Positions 23,734-51,331 of a DNA stretch of 64,000 bases are shown piece after piece. How positions within the stretch are numbered: position 1 is the first letter of the stretch; each line of letters opens with the position of its first letter. The notes below the pieces were generated by a model, which did not search any database, had not been told where the DNA came from, and saw only the letters and a program-made list of their open reading frames with translations. Origin of the DNA: Incurvaria masculella (Eukaryota; Arthropoda; Insecta; Lepidoptera; Incurvariidae); contig OX335652.1 in NCBI GenBank assembly GCA_946894095.1, positions 1,015,001 through 1,079,000 on the forward strand, read 5' to 3'. The position numbers and the translations under genes are program-made.

Positions 23734-23967
23734 CAGCAGGCCTATTTCTGGCATTCCGTAATCAGCAATCGGGAATCCTGAGACTCGAAACCCGCTTTTA
23801 TATCGGTTTTCAAAGCGATTTTCTTGACGAAAAGTTTCCGGAACATAGTTTTATGAATTTATCCAGGTTTTCCGTCGCACAAATCGCTTTGAAAACCGCT
23901 ATAAAAGCGGTTTTCTAGACTCAGGATTCCTGATTCCTAATTACGGAATTGCAGGAATAGACCTGCA
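23734..23967. mobile_element. MITE with long inverted arms, 234 bp
   Basis: Arms of about 90 bp are inverted with scattered mismatches (left AATCCTGAGACTCGAAA, right TTCTAGACTCAGGATTCC; left GTTTTCAAAGCGATTT, right AAATCGCTTTGAAAACC). The SINE at 23968 starts directly at its right edge. Confidence 0.75.
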
Positions 23968-24358
23968 GCTCGTAGTGTAGGGGCTAGAAGATCATTCATA
24001 CGGTTGTGAGTTCAAACCTCGCCCCAGTTATGACTTTATTTCGATTTCTGGGTTGGATAAAAGCATTTCGTTACGAATACGAGCTGTTCCATGGTTGGGA
24101 ACCCATGTAAAACCGTAGGTCGCCTTCCCCTACTAGGTGGTAGGGTTAAGCCCGCCCGGGTAGGCACCACCGTATAAGATGAAAATATGGCTGAAGCGGC
24201 ATTTAAAAATTGTCCGGGTTTTCAATCCAATTCAGTGTAGCCGTGCTCATAAAGGGTAGTCCTGGCGTGGCAGCGAATTCCTTCGGGAATATCGGGTATT
24301 GGGCTAATATCATAAAGACAGTTTGTGGTATAAGCCATCCATGTCAGGTTGCATAAAG
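23968..24358 (+). mobile_element. tRNA-derived SINE (family B), full length
   Basis: Forward copy. The tRNA-like head has A-box-like TAGTGTAGGGGCTAGAAG and B-box-like GAGTTCAAACC about 40 bp later. The family body follows (GTTACGAATACGAGCTGTTC, CCTACTAGGTGGTAGGGTTA, GTATTGGGCTAATATCAT) and ends CCATCCATGTCAGGTTGCAT with a short A-run. Family A copy 4 starts in that A-run. Confidence 0.75.
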
Positions 24359-24585
24359 AAAACCGGCCAAGTGCGAGTCGGACCCCCACACCAAGGGTTC
24401 CGTACCATCGTACAAGATTTAACACAAAAAAATCACGTTTTTTGTAAAAATATAATTATTATATTTTTTTATTTTACCTATTTGTTGTTATAGCGGCAAA
24501 ATAAAAACACATTCTGTGAAAAATTCAGCTGCCTACCTATTACGGCTCATAAGATACAGCCCTGTGACAGACGGATGGACGGAGG
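24359..24585 (+). repeat. Repeat family A, copy 4 (3' truncated)
   Basis: It starts AAAACCGGCCAAGTGCGAGT and stops in the GACGGA tract, so it lacks the 3' hairpin. It lies directly on the tail of a SINE. Confidence 0.85.
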
Positions 24586-26452
24586 ATATGGTAAGTGGAA
24601 TATCGTAATAAGGGTGTTTGAAGAAACCAAAGTTACAATAAGGTCGTAATAATGATTTCCAACGTTGCTGTCATTTATTTTACAACCTTATGAATTGATA
24701 CTAACTATAGCAATCTCGGCAACTAATACATTGTGTGCACTATCGAATGAGTAATCTATAAAACCAACCCGAACATAACGGCAGAGAAGTTTATGGGTAT
24801 TATTAATTTCCGCACAGGGCTATTCATTTTCCAAATGACTACGTAAGCCTCCCCGCGCCCGTTATCATTTTCACACTACGTAGCCGCCTGTAACACACTG
24901 CCAAAGGACAAACGCGGTAGAGGGAGACAGCCGTCGGCGCTCTCTGTCTCCGGCCCGCAACCCCATTTCCCACCCCTCGTAACATGTAGGTCGGAGAAAT
25001 TCGGCGGCCCAACGCTATTTACGACTTTTCCTATGCAGATTTGGATATTTCCCCGGTAATAATCGCTTCCACGCCGACTTCTCCTTTAATTTTTGATTCG
25101 TTGTAATACACGAAACGTGCGAGAGCATCCAAGGCAAAGACAAATAACCTTCAACTGAATTCGCCGTAGGCGGGTGGAAATCGCGAAAGGTTTCCTGTGC
25201 GTTGCTACAACCGCTGTAATTCTGACGCACTTAGAGAAAATTCGGGTTTTATTTCATTTCATTTCATTTATTTAAACTTTTTGGTAGTAGTACCACACTA
25301 AGTGGTAATTAGGTATACATAGGCAAGCTTAGAAGTTTTCAAGGTCAGAAGATATAGGCCGCACAAAATTTTGAACTTTTGAAGACGATACCACATAATA
25401 ATTACAGCAGTTAGCAAATATAGCAAGAGACAGGCGTATACACTTCCCTGTTAAAGGAAAAGATGATCAGCCAACATTTAGCCCCGATTGCACGAAGAGA
25501 AGGCTAAGTTTATCAATGTTCAAACACGTCACTTTTAGTGAACCGCATGGAGTTCTTTCCATACTGTCCATACAAAGTGACGTGTTTAATCATACGTTGA
25601 AGTTGATTTAGATTTTTTGTCCTTTCGTGCACTCGGCCCTTAGAAAGTTATTTATTCATTCATAGAACGACAATCGCGTTGCTCCCATTTCGAGTGCAAT
25701 GTCTACTTCATCTCCCGCGAATGACATCACAACAAATGTTCGATCCCGTCGCGAACAATGCCATAACATTATTACGAGCGCGTATACGGGCATAGTACAA
25801 TGAAACTCCAGAGCGTAATGTCATTAAAGTTGTTGGGATCGCATTAATTAAATCGCTGGAAGCTTACTCTGTACATGCCGGGGCGACCGACTCGGTGGCG
25901 ACACGACGCTCCTTCTTCACTGGGTGATATCACGTTCCACTACGAATTGTGAGATTTATCGCCTAATTGTGTCTGGGCCGACGCTGGCTGTCTACTGCTA
26001 ATTGGAAGACTCCGCGTCACGAATTCGGAAGATTTTATCTCGTTTCGGAAATATCACCAGTTTTGGAAAGACTATGACCGGGTCTATGGGCCTCCAAGGA
26101 ACACGTGCCTGGCTGGGGGGGGGGGGGGGGGGGTAGCGAGTTGAAGGGTAAATACAAAGATAATCGATTTTTTAATCGGGAATTCTTTTACATTTATGAA
26201 TATAACTCGAATGACAATTTATGCTATTTTGTTACAAGGTACGTAAATCCGTGGTTTTTTGCATTAATCGATGCGGCAGCCACATACTTATTCCTAAATC
26301 TTAATTGTGGTTTTACTTCTTAATGGAATTGGCTTTAACTAATTGTCATACTAATGGCTTGTGCGCTCTACAATAAGTGGTCTCAATTTGACAACGAAAT
26401 TTGATAGCGCAGTTACTAGAATCTACACGTGCCAGAACCCACGCAGCACGAT
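24586..26452. other. Intronic sequence with GC-rich islands and a small TIR repeat
   Basis: About 24950-25240 and 25660-26100 are GC-richer unique blocks. About 25245-25265 is a (TTTCA)n run, the complement of a retroelement tail. About 25480-25643 has inverted ends (AAACACGTCAC/GTGACGTGTTT inside; TGCACGAA/TTCGTGCA outside) and is likely a MITE. 26115-26133 is an uninterrupted run of 19 G. Confidence 0.4.
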
Positions 26453-26798
26453 ATTTAGGGTTTCGTACCCAAAGGGTGAAAACGGATCTCTATTACTAAG
26501 CCTCCGCTGTCCGTCCGTCCGTCTGTCCGTCTGGCACAGGGCTGTATCTCATGAACCGTAATAGGTAGGCAGCTGAAATTTTCAGAGTGTGTATTTATTT
26601 TGCCGTTATAACAACAGCATAATAAAAAAAAATATAAATTAAAAAAAAATTAAAGGCCCCCCTTTAATTTTTATGATTTAAATAACGTACATTATTTAAA
26701 TAACGTACTATACAAAAAACGTGATTTTTTTTGTTAAATCTTGTACGATGGTACGGAACCTTTCGTGTGCGAGTCCGACCCGCACTTGGCCGGTTTTT
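26453..26798 (-). repeat. Repeat family A, copy 5
   Basis: A full-length reverse copy with an extra AT-rich duplication (AAATAACGTAC twice, about 26681-26710) in the middle. Confidence 0.85.
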
Positions 26799-27327
26799 AT
26801 GATAGGTACAAGTCCAGCAATATTTAGTTAATACATATTGTACCGATAATAATTACGTATGTATCTACTGATCAAGATATTCCCGGGTTCTTGACGTCCA
26901 AAATGCACAATCCACGGGTGAAAGAAAATACAGAAGTATGCATGCCACATTATAATTTTTTTCTAGCGCGAACAGCCATATATATCTTTTTCGTATAAAT
27001 GCCAATAGGTACTAACCGTCAGACCCAAATTCAGAGGAAATTCATTAAAATCAGAAGCTAACATACAAAACGCGAAGCCGTCGCTCCACAGAAGGTCAAG
27101 GTCGAAATATTACAGTGTCACGGCCTGAAATGCGTGCACAGAAGTAGGAGGCGGCGTTCGGACGTCGCCAGACCGCGCCGCTGCGCCGCTGCGCCGCGTC
27201 GGGGGAAGCATCGCGCCCCTTTCAGCGAGGATTATCTCCGTCGTGTAAAGTCCGCAGCAAAGGGTTTGAAACTGAGATTGATCATTCGCGCGTTTGAGCT
27301 ATTTCCTATTTCTAAGTATTTTATGGA
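26799..27327. other. Intronic sequence with GC-rich block
   Basis: About 27060-27260 is GC-rich and Arg/Ala-coding in several frames, a composition effect. No tomosyn exon is recognised here. Confidence 0.3.
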
Positions 27328-27705
27328 CCTGGACATGGGTGGCGAATACCACACCTGTCATTGTAGTAGCCCAAAATAACGCATTCCCGAAACTATTGGG
27401 TGCCATGCCAAGACCTTCCCTGTTTGTGATCACGACAACACTTAGCTGGATGAAAAACGATTTTTTTTTTTATTACCGCTTAGATCATTCATCCAATGCG
27501 CTGGCTCCAAACACTGCGGGTTTGACCCCACTGTCTAGTGAGTATGGAAGTGGACCTAGTTTCAAATGGGTTCCGAACCATGGAGTAACCCCATACTCAA
27601 CAAAAATGCACATTCAATCTCGGTTAGAGAAAAAAGAAATGCATACGCTGGGATTCGAGCTCGTGGATGTCGACAAATGAGACCACTAACTACGAACCTA
27701 GAAGC
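27328..27705 (-). mobile_element. tRNA-derived SINE (family B)
   Basis: Reverse copy. Family words CCGAACCATGGAG, TGCCATGCCAAGACCTTCCC and GGTGGCGAATACCACAC are present; the head (GGGATTCGAGCTCGTGG complement, about 27650) lies at the right end. A T-run at about 27460 interrupts it. Confidence 0.65.
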
Positions 27706-28456
27706 ATTGTTTACAGTTTACTGATTACAAAATACGAGTGTATTAAATTGTACTCAAATGTAGGCCATTGAACTACTTCTCAATCTCTTTATTGTCAAAT
27801 AGGCAATGCCACATCAAATAAAGAGCGAAAGTGGGGCAGCTCTGACCTCATCGCATTGAATCTATGGAGATGCGCCCAAATGTGAGCAAGCGTCGGCCTT
27901 GGAAAGTGGTCAGTGCTGCGGTCGCGATAAACAAGGGGAACACACAATGCGGCGTGTGGGGAGACAAACTCGCACTATCGGAGAGAACGGAGGATTTTGA
28001 CACAGTTAAAATATTGTAATGCTCCAGTGATTTGTCCAGATTATGTTTAGGGATCCAGTAACACTGTCAATCCTTTCGTTCGCGTTTTGCTATTAGTTAG
28101 AACATTTGATAAATAAACTCCTTTATGACGCAGTCGTGTCGCTAAAATACGCAAAATTATTAGCAGCGTGTGGTATCGCGAGCATCGGTGACATGCGAAC
28201 CGAGTTTGTTTATACGGACGACGCGACGCCGCCCGCTTCCTCGTGGTGAGTAATAGCAGCAATAACATTGCGATACGGCACGATAGTGGCGCTCGCTGCT
28301 CCGTGCCGCGCGACGGCTGGTGAACGATTACAATGACTCCACAACCCAATCACCCATCGCCGCACGCGGATACCTTGACGATAATATTCGGCGATCGCCG
28401 CACGGCCGCCGGCTCGGCTGATCCAGCTAGAACCAAGAAGTTCTGAGAGGCTTTAC
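27706..28456. other. Start of tomosyn intron 1, no other feature
   Basis: GC content rises towards the promoter. Arg/Leu-rich ORFs at 28047-28349 are composition artefacts. The donor site GTAAAG (complement of 28451-28456) begins the intron. Confidence 0.4.
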
Positions 28457-28579
28457 CTTTTTAAGCTGGAAGTGGTCCGGACGCAGGGTCTCCTGAATCT
28501 CCTGCTCGGCCCCGCGCGGCGCCGCCTGCACCGAGCTCCGGAACCCGTCCAGGACCCCTTTGAACGTGAACTTCTTCAT
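28457..28579 (-). CDS. STXBP5: Tomosyn (syntaxin-binding protein 5), first coding exon only
   Basis: The minus strand encodes 41 residues starting MKKFTFKGVLDGF, continuing with an Ala/Pro/Gly linker and then EIQETLRPDHFQLKK. It ends in phase 0 at a GT donor (AAG|GTAAAG, 28456 downward). This matches the conserved tomosyn N-terminus (MKKF-x-x-x-VLDG ... EIQETL-x-x-x-HFQL), which precedes the WD40 beta-propellers. Tomosyn is a cytosolic R-SNARE-like inhibitor of exocytosis that binds syntaxin/SNAP-25; that role is family knowledge, and the propellers and SNARE motif are not in this window. The ATG at 28579 was chosen because family similarity begins there; an in-frame ATG further upstream (28654) would add an unrelated Arg/Ser-rich stretch. 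No second exon was recognised to the left, so intron 1 exceeds 28 kb. Confidence 0.85.
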
Positions 28580-29060
28580 CGCGCGAGAGTTAGCAACCGA
28601 GACGACCGATCGAGAACTCTGTCTTTGTTCGTCGAGAGCCGACGTGCGCCGCACTGCGCGCGGACTACATCACAGCCGTGCCCTCGCCGCGAACTCTTCG
28701 CCGGTTTTGGCTGATCCCGGCGAGAGTGGCGAGTAGTTCTGTCGCGCTCGGCGCCGCGGAGTCTGCGCGCTGTCGCCGAGAGGGAGGAAACGGGAGGTGG
28801 GAGCTGGCTCGAGTCTCCGGGCGCGGCGGGAACGTATCGCGGCCGAGGCGTGCGCTGGCGGCGCCGAAACTGCGAGCGCGCGGGCGACTAGCGAGCGGCG
28901 ACTCGACCGGGCCAGGCCGGAGGCGGCGCGAGCCTTCAGGAAAATGTACGGCAATGCGGCTCTAATGACGGATCGATACCGCACTGACAGGCGCACTCGG
29001 CACACCTCGCCCGTGCCGCCAGACAGAGACGGCTGGTGCTACGGCTAGTGTGAGACATCC
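28580..29060 (-). promoter_or_regulatory. CpG-rich promoter / 5' leader region of tomosyn
   Basis: The roughly 480 bp upstream of the tomosyn start codon are far richer in G+C and CpG than the AT-rich surroundings and contain no recognisable protein. ORFs here on both strands are Arg/Ala/Ser-rich composition artefacts. The position immediately 5' of a first coding exon fits a promoter plus 5'UTR. The transcription start cannot be fixed from sequence alone, and a divergent transcript is possible. Confidence 0.55.
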
Positions 29061-29495
29061 CACGCTGCTGAGCGAGATGAGTGTAGTTACAGCAGCTCGG
29101 CAAAGAAATACTACGCAGGTACGTGGAAAAAAATAAACAGCTGATAGCAGAACTTCGATAATCTATCGGTAGATGGTGATATACATACATTCAATAACAA
29201 TTTATCGGCGGGTACCAAATTAATTATATGGGAGTAAAATGCATTCCGTTACAATCCAAACAGCCATTTTTCTTATTCTATTTATACATTCACATTTTGA
29301 GATTTCCATCTTGACCTTAACATTTTAATACATGTTTCTTTTAGGAAGCACAATAACTTAATCGCCATTAATAGTAAGTTAAGCTTTAACACTAATATAA
29401 GCAAAGAGTATATAGCCCAAAATGTCCGTCTGCGTTCGTGTTATAGGTAGGAAAACATTTAAAGCGATTGAGATTTCATTTACACAGATATGAGA

Positions 29496-29615
29496 TTGAA
29501 TTCAGAGTGGGCTAACTTAATTTAATGCGCGGATTATGTCCGTACTAAGTCATATTTTTATAATTCGGTGCTAGTCCGCTAACTAAATTTTGACAGTTCA
29601 CTTTTAATACGATTG
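29496..29615. mobile_element. Small MITE family K, copy 2
   Basis: It shares TTCAGAGTGGGCTAACTT, TCGGTGCTAGTCCG and TTTTGACAGTTCAC with the copies at 16529 and 39241. Confidence 0.65.
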
Positions 29616-29642
29616 AAAATAGTTAAGATCTGCCTATCTTCT

Positions 29643-29834
29643 CAGGAAAGCGAAAACTTGTCACAGATGAAAGTGTGACGCTCTCGCCTGACTTCATCAA
29701 ACATCAAATGTTAAGTTAGTGTCATTGCGCTCATCGTGTCATAGAATAATTAGAAAGAGAGAACACTAGGGTGACAAGTGGCTGTCATTTAATGAACGAA
29801 AGTGTTCTGATTCACCGGTGACACACAGGTGAGA
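29643..29834. repeat. Dispersed repeat family Q, copy 1
   Basis: It shares, in inverse order, GGAAAGCGAAAAC, CACAGATGAAAGTG and the CACCGGTGA end with 51703-51856. Probably a non-autonomous DNA element. Confidence 0.55.
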
Positions 29835-30699
29835 ATCTCATGAATAGACCCCCAGAACATTGTTTTTATAGCTCTAACCCAAGAGATTAAAATTAAAGCC
29901 TGTATAGAGTCGGCAATGTTATCGCTTTCATACAAAATATTTGATCCCACGTTACTTATGCCATCTAGCTTCATGAAGCTAAAATACGTACCAAAATAAT
30001 TTGAACACAAATTAGCAATCCCAGGGATACCATATTTTCAGATAGGTTGACTAAGATTTATTGAATTTAATATTGCGATCGATATAAAATAAATCCGGTA
30101 GAATAATAAAAAAAAAACATATTATTTAATTGCTCTGTAAATTATGAACTTGCGCCTTCAATGCAATTTTTCGGAGTATCTAAGAATGACTCAGAGTATG
30201 ACACATTAGTACTGATTTGTAATTCTAGCGGCCTCGATTTTTCTTTCATGAAGCTGAAATATTAAATCTATAAAAACTTTTTTTTTTTTTATTGAAGGTA
30301 GTAGTTAATTATTCTTTAATCTATTTTCTATTTTACTAGGTTGAAAAACTTAGGATATATCTAATAATATACAATTTATTATGTAATATCATGTAAAAGT
30401 GTTTAAATAAACGTGTTTTAGAGTTTGTTTAGAGGTTTGTCTAGCGCCATCTTGCAGGGAAAAGCTCTACTAATAAACTATATTATACCTTGGCAATGGC
30501 GCATATAGAACTGGCATGCGAACTGATTGGCTGGCACTACCGTTAGTGTAAGTTTATAACTAAAAAGTGGCTATAATAAGTTTAGGTCACCACTTAAACT
30601 CTTCTTTATTTGATTCACTTTTTCTTAGTCGGGTCCCCAGGCGAAGAAATTTCCGCATGGAAGGTTCGCTTCAAAATATTATATTTTATACGATAGCGG

Positions 30700-30735
30700 C
30701 ATGGAGGTGAAGAATGTTATTTCTTCACCTCCATG
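30700..30735. repeat. Perfect 15-bp-stem hairpin
   Basis: CATGGAGGTGAAGAA (30700-30714) and its exact complement (30721-30735) flank a TGTTAT loop. Confidence 0.85.
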
Positions 30736-30925
30736 GATAGCGGAACATTCTGTTTTAACAGTCTGTTAGTTGGTAAATCGCTGCGTCCATCGTGTTTGAA
30801 TGCTCAATAGAAACTGAGAGAGGCTAACGTTCGCATATCTTCACACAATCGTAAGTTTTGCTGTCCGGCAAGTGTACAAGGGTAGCATTCGGCTTTTATT
30901 CCCTCGCGCTTGTGAAGGCTCAGGC

Positions 30926-30978
30926 CATAGCCTGCTGTATTGTGTTAACACAAACACAAAACAATACAGCAGGCTATG
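30926..30978. repeat. Perfect 18-bp-stem hairpin
   Basis: CATAGCCTGCTGTATTGT (30926-30943) is exactly inverted at 30961-30978, with a 17-nt A/C-rich loop. Confidence 0.85.
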
Positions 30979-31809
30979 CTCAGGCAAAATGCACGCAAAC
31001 ATGAAAAGTGACACATTGTTTTCAACTAAGTGAATAAAAAAGTTAGTTACCAGGCTCATATATTTCGAACAAGCAATATTCGGAATTTTATTTTATACTC
31101 AAACATAATTAACTTACAATGGGGAAGAAAACACACAACTTATTGTAAGTGTCGCATGAGCAACCTCATCTTAAAAACGTCAAAACTGTTATTCCAGTAA
31201 AGTTTTATTTGAGAGTTTTTGATGAAAGATGTACTCCATGATGCCGGTTTGAAGGAACTGAAGAGTCTTTATTTGTTCTCAAACTTTTAATTTAATTGAC
31301 CAGCACAAAATGTGAAACAAAATATTTTAGGTAATTTTTCGTGATATTTTCTTTTCCATGAATTCATTTGATAACCACAATAATTAAAAGGAACAACATC
31401 GAGAATATTTCTTGAATAAATTCCATAAGATTTTTTTTAAATTATGGTTTATTTTGTTTGATTTCTGACAGGTTGGAAATATCATTTAGGTTATGTAGCC
31501 TAGACGCCACCTGTCGTGATAAATGAGCTGATTTTTTCACGCAAAATATTAAGTGGGTAAAAAACAGAATCTTAACATAACGGTAAAATTGCTTGGATGA
31601 ATTTCGCCCAAAGGTGAACGCAGCGCAATATTTGTGAGCAGAGACATGTGATAAGCGTAGAATAATAGTTGTTTAAAATCATTTGTCACTTGATATGAAT
31701 TTGGTTGAAGAAAATGATTTTCTGAACTGGATGCAACGATGAGAGAAGTGCTCGCTCGGCTGATTAGATTTTCTTGAAATAATTGACTAAATAACTAAGT
31801 TGGCCCAAG

Positions 31810-48202
<16,393 letters not shown>

Positions 48203-48269
48203 ATAGGTATTAGGTGTAGGATATCAGTGTTTTAAACATTTTCTATTATTTATATGAAGAGTATTTTGA

Positions 48270-48275
48270 AATAAA
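48270..48275 (+). terminator. CPOX poly(A) signal AATAAA
   Basis: First canonical AATAAA, 68 bp past the stop codon, followed by T/A-rich sequence. Confidence 0.7.
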
Positions 48276-48792
48276 ATTGTTACAAATAATTTTAATGCAT
48301 TTTTTATTTAATTTGATGTCTATTAGATGTGGCATGTGCCAATTTACAAAATACTGCATTAACTTGAAATTAAATACAAAATACTTAGTCAAACATGCAT
48401 ACATACCTTTACGCCGCTTTCCTGGAGGGGTAGGCAGAGATGATCGATCGATACATCGATTTCGTCGTGGTTCGTTCTTGTGCACAGGCACGACACAAAT
48501 ACTTATAATAGCTGCCACCATAAAGTAGATGACATTAGGAAGGAAGAAAAGATCAAAAAATTGATCACAAGTGAGACAAATGTAAGTGAATAATTTTGTG
48601 TAAAAGTAGAATAGCAACTAGTCCACCGCGCACATTCGCCTGTGGGCGTGACCTAATTATTGTCCTTTTAAATTGTATGTGTGTACCTGTTGAAATACTA
48701 TCCCAGATACTTTTCAGAACTTTGGTATGGAAGGTCAAGAATTTAATTTTGCTTCATGTAACTGGACTTGATATTAACCCAACAAACCTTAA

Positions 48793-49334
48793 GGTGGCCC
48801 AACCCGGCGGGACTAACTCATTCGCGGGCACGGTACAAAACCGTGCTGTTGCGCTCTGGGACCTTTTCTGTTTCAAATAATAAGACAGGCTCCGTGATGA
48901 GGAAGATGCAACATGTCCACAAAAAAGACAATGTGCATAGTGTATGATTTGGTAAGATTTACGAAAATTTTTATTTCAAAACGACTTATAGCTAAAAGTA
49001 AACCACGACCGCTGTAGTAAAAAATCTAACAAAAACCAAATAGATTATAAATCTTGATTAAATAAGTTATGTCTGATGACTAATCTTTTTAAGATATTCT
49101 CACTTTATCATTGCGTAATTCACCTCCAAAGTTATTGTATAAAACGCGCGAAAAATTCGAACTTTCGGACCTTATAACTTAGAAACCAAACAAAATTTTA
49201 CAATGCCAACGGTCATCAGACATCTAGTTCGATCAAATAAAGCTATTTTGAGAAAAAATTGGGATCTTTGACAAGAAATATGGGCGTGATCTTCTTTCCC
49301 CGTTTGTATGGGGAGTTGAGCGGGATGGGCCACA
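48793..49334 (+). mobile_element. TTAA-type MITE family E, copy 1
   Basis: TTAA (48789-48792, 49335-49338) flanks a 542-bp element with inverted ends GGTGGCCCAACCCGGCGGG / GCGGGATGGGCCACA. The inside has ACGAAAATTTTTATTTCAAA and GACCGCTGTAGTAAAAAATC, also found inverted in copy 2. No ORF. piggyBac-type duplication. Confidence 0.9.
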
Positions 49335-49467
49335 TTAAGGGAAAAAGATACAATGCCTGGACCGCTGTACCGCTATGTAGAGCTAGATCGAAAACACGGA
49401 CAATTTTCATTGACACTTTGAGCATAAGTCATTCAATTCATTACTATGTGATCAGGTCACTATAGTA

Positions 49468-49650
49468 GTTCATGACAGAAATAATAGTATTAAAACTAAA
49501 CGTGCACATGTATCACAATTTTTTTTCTTGTTGCCACTGGAGTAGAACATCGCTTTAAGGTCCTTGCTTGTGGTGACGCTTGGTATGTGTCACCTCTTCC
49601 CCTTAAAATATGGTTGAGAGAGGCGATGGCTGGACTCGGCGTGATGCTCG
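49468..49650 (+). repeat. Dispersed repeat G, copy 2
   Basis: AATAATAGTATTAAAACTAA, TTGCCACTGGAGTAG and ATGGTTGAGAGAGGCGATGG are shared with about 21650-21840. Confidence 0.55.
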
Positions 49651-49854
49651 TGAACGGGTGCTGTTTGTGGGGACTGGCCTGCTCCAATTGGCAACATGTT
49701 AGGTGACGGACATGACTTTGCAAAATAAACCAATATTTGTTATGAACTGTTACATACGGCATAAATGGTAGATTTTTGTGAATTATTATTAATTTAATGT
49801 ATTCACATAAACGGGTACCAATAACACGTATTTCTGTAAGCAGTGGCCAACAAA

Positions 49855-50015
49855 TTTGTAAACTTAGACTAAGTGGACGTTGAAAAAAAATCAGTGAAGT
49901 GTCTTGCCAGTTCTTCTTCACCGTGAACACTGAACTGGATAATGATAAAATATGACAAATCCGAGTGCAGTGTGTGCTGCCTGTGGATGATGAATAAACA
50001 ATAAACAACAAGGAC
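49855..50015 (-). repeat. Dispersed repeat H, inverted relative of 41455-41620
   Basis: CTTAGACTAAGTGGACGTTG and the GATGAATAAACAATAAACAA end match the CPOX intron 5 copy in reverse orientation. It looks like a retroelement 3' region. Confidence 0.55.
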
Positions 50016-50139
50016 CAAAAAAACAAGAAAGGGGACCTACAGTAAACCACAATTGACAAATAACTTAGTCGCCCGGGAAGACATGCAGTGTTTTTAAATA
50101 CCGCAAACCCACACAGCCCATAACCTTAGGACCACTAAA

Positions 50140-50430
50140 CGTGCCCGTTTGATATGGAATGAAATTGATTAAAATCGGACAACTTTTAGGGGGAGCGAGA
50201 CTTAGACGATTTCGCTAGTTTAATGGCAGTCGCCATGCAAAATTGTGCCTTGGCCAATGGACAAAGAATGCATTGATTTGAGTTTAAGCGACATCTATAT
50301 TTGAAGCAGATCAGATTTTGAAAATTATCTGAAAACATTTTCGGTCGTGACATTCGTCGGAAGCAGGAGGAAACCTGCGACCTTTGGATTACAAGCCCAC
50401 TGCTCTAACCGACTGAGCTATCACGACAAT
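50140..50430 (-). mobile_element. SINE with tRNA-Thr-like head
   Basis: On the minus strand, 50428 downward reads GTCGTGATAGCTCAGTCGG, TTAGAGCAGTGGGCTTGTAA (anticodon TGT, Thr) and GGTCGCAGGTTTCCTCCTGC. The body runs to about 50140. The T loop and acceptor stem are degenerate, so it is a SINE or pseudogene, not a working tRNA. Body words recur near 3180-3300 and 19400-19490. Confidence 0.7.
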
Positions 50431-50467
50431 TACGGCAGTCAACAAATTTCTAAATAATATTCAAATC

Positions 50468-50755
50468 GACATAATGCTTTTCCTATCTTTACTATATGAT
50501 TATTTAACTTTTTGAGCCTACGCTAAGGCATTTTGACTGCAATCACCAAACCAAAGTCGATTTTGGTATCGGACACTAGTTCATAATGTTGTAGCCATTA
50601 TGAACTAGACACAATGCTTTTCCTATCTTTACTATATGATGATTTCACTTTTTGAGCCTACGCTAAGGCATTTTGACTGCAATCACCAAACCAAAGTCGA
50701 TTTTGGTATCGGACACTAGTTCATAATGGCTACGACATTACCGTTATCTCACTTA
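50468..50755. repeat. Direct 140-bp duplication with inverted ends
   Basis: GCTTTTCCTATCTTTACTAT starts at about 50476 and again about 140 bp later, with near identity over about 130 bp. The second unit has inverted ends (left GTAGCCATTATGAACTAG, right CTAGTTCATAATGGCTAC), so it looks like a small TIR element inserted beside an older copy. Confidence 0.75.
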
Positions 50756-51172
50756 TTTGAGTTTCAGTGACAACTACATTTGAACATGGACTTCACCTCC
50801 ATGCATTTGAAGCATTCTAATCAGATTATATTTGAATCGACGCAATGCTTCCCCTAAACCGTTTACTGGTAATATTTCAGCCATTAGTTGTCCAAATATT
50901 GTGATTTGTTAATAACTCATTGTTTTATTTTGGACCCCTCTGAATTCCAATGGACACCTCCAATTTTGGGCACAAATTATACCTAAATTTAGAAAATAAT
51001 AATAGTAAGTTATGCATACAAGTTACTATGGTTGTTTTATTCTTATTTATTCTAAAGCACTGAACAAAAACGTGTGAAATAAAGACGGACGCTGAAGGAT
51101 CCTAATGGTCACCTAAAAAGTAAAAACATGTTCATGGCTAACCTAAACCACAAACATATCTTCACAAACGAA

Positions 51173-51331
51173 TACAACGCGATTCAAATAAAAAATGGAT
51201 GGGGCTCGTGAGTAACTTCACTCGAATTTGCGAGGCAAAGCACTGAAGTTTGTAAAGTGAAGTGAGGGTTTTAGCAGTTTGACATTCAAGTGGCGGTGAT
51301 CCTATCCTATTCTTATTTGAATCGCATTGTA
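51173..51331. mobile_element. MITE, about 159 bp
   Basis: Inverted ends TACAACGCGATTCAAATAA / TTATTTGAATCGCATTGTA, one mismatch. It lies in a stretch that separates two halves of the repeat seen intact at 44119-44270. Confidence 0.72.

Larger units (their letters stand above)
1..28456 (-). other. Presumed first intron of tomosyn (extends past the left edge)
   Basis: The tomosyn exon 1 donor lies at 28456/28455, and no later tomosyn exon (WD40 propeller or R-SNARE core) was recognised on the minus strand to position 1. The interval carries only transposons, simple repeats and GC-rich unique islands (about 720-1060, 2840-3030, 6460-6600, 10690-10880, 15170-15450, 16640-16870, 17350-17620, 17900-18120, 23150-23350, 24950-25240). 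That the whole interval is intron is inferred from absence of evidence; a short or diverged exon could have been missed. Confidence 0.5.
29061..31809. other. Intergenic region between tomosyn and CPOX (divergent genes)
   Basis: The two genes point away from each other, so both promoters lie here. Recognised repeats are K copy 2 (29496-29615), family Q (29643-29834) and two hairpins (30700-30735, 30926-30978). No TATA box or start site for CPOX could be fixed. Confidence 0.45.

Noticed and set aside
28047..28349. Minus-strand ORF with a Leu-rich stretch resembling a signal peptide
   Set aside because: It lies in tomosyn intron 1 in GC-rich DNA, is Arg-rich elsewhere and has no family feature.
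28678..29048. Arg/Ala-rich ORFs on both strands in the tomosyn promoter region
   Set aside because: Composition artefacts of CpG-rich DNA; overlapping open frames occur on both strands and none has motifs.
28905..29048. A divergent gene starting near ATG 28944 on the plus strand
   Set aside because: The frame is about 35 codons, ends quickly, has no good donor and no family similarity.
50355..50428. Functional tRNA-Thr gene on the minus strand
   Set aside because: The anticodon arm is recognisable, but the T loop is degenerate, the acceptor stem does not close and a SINE body follows.
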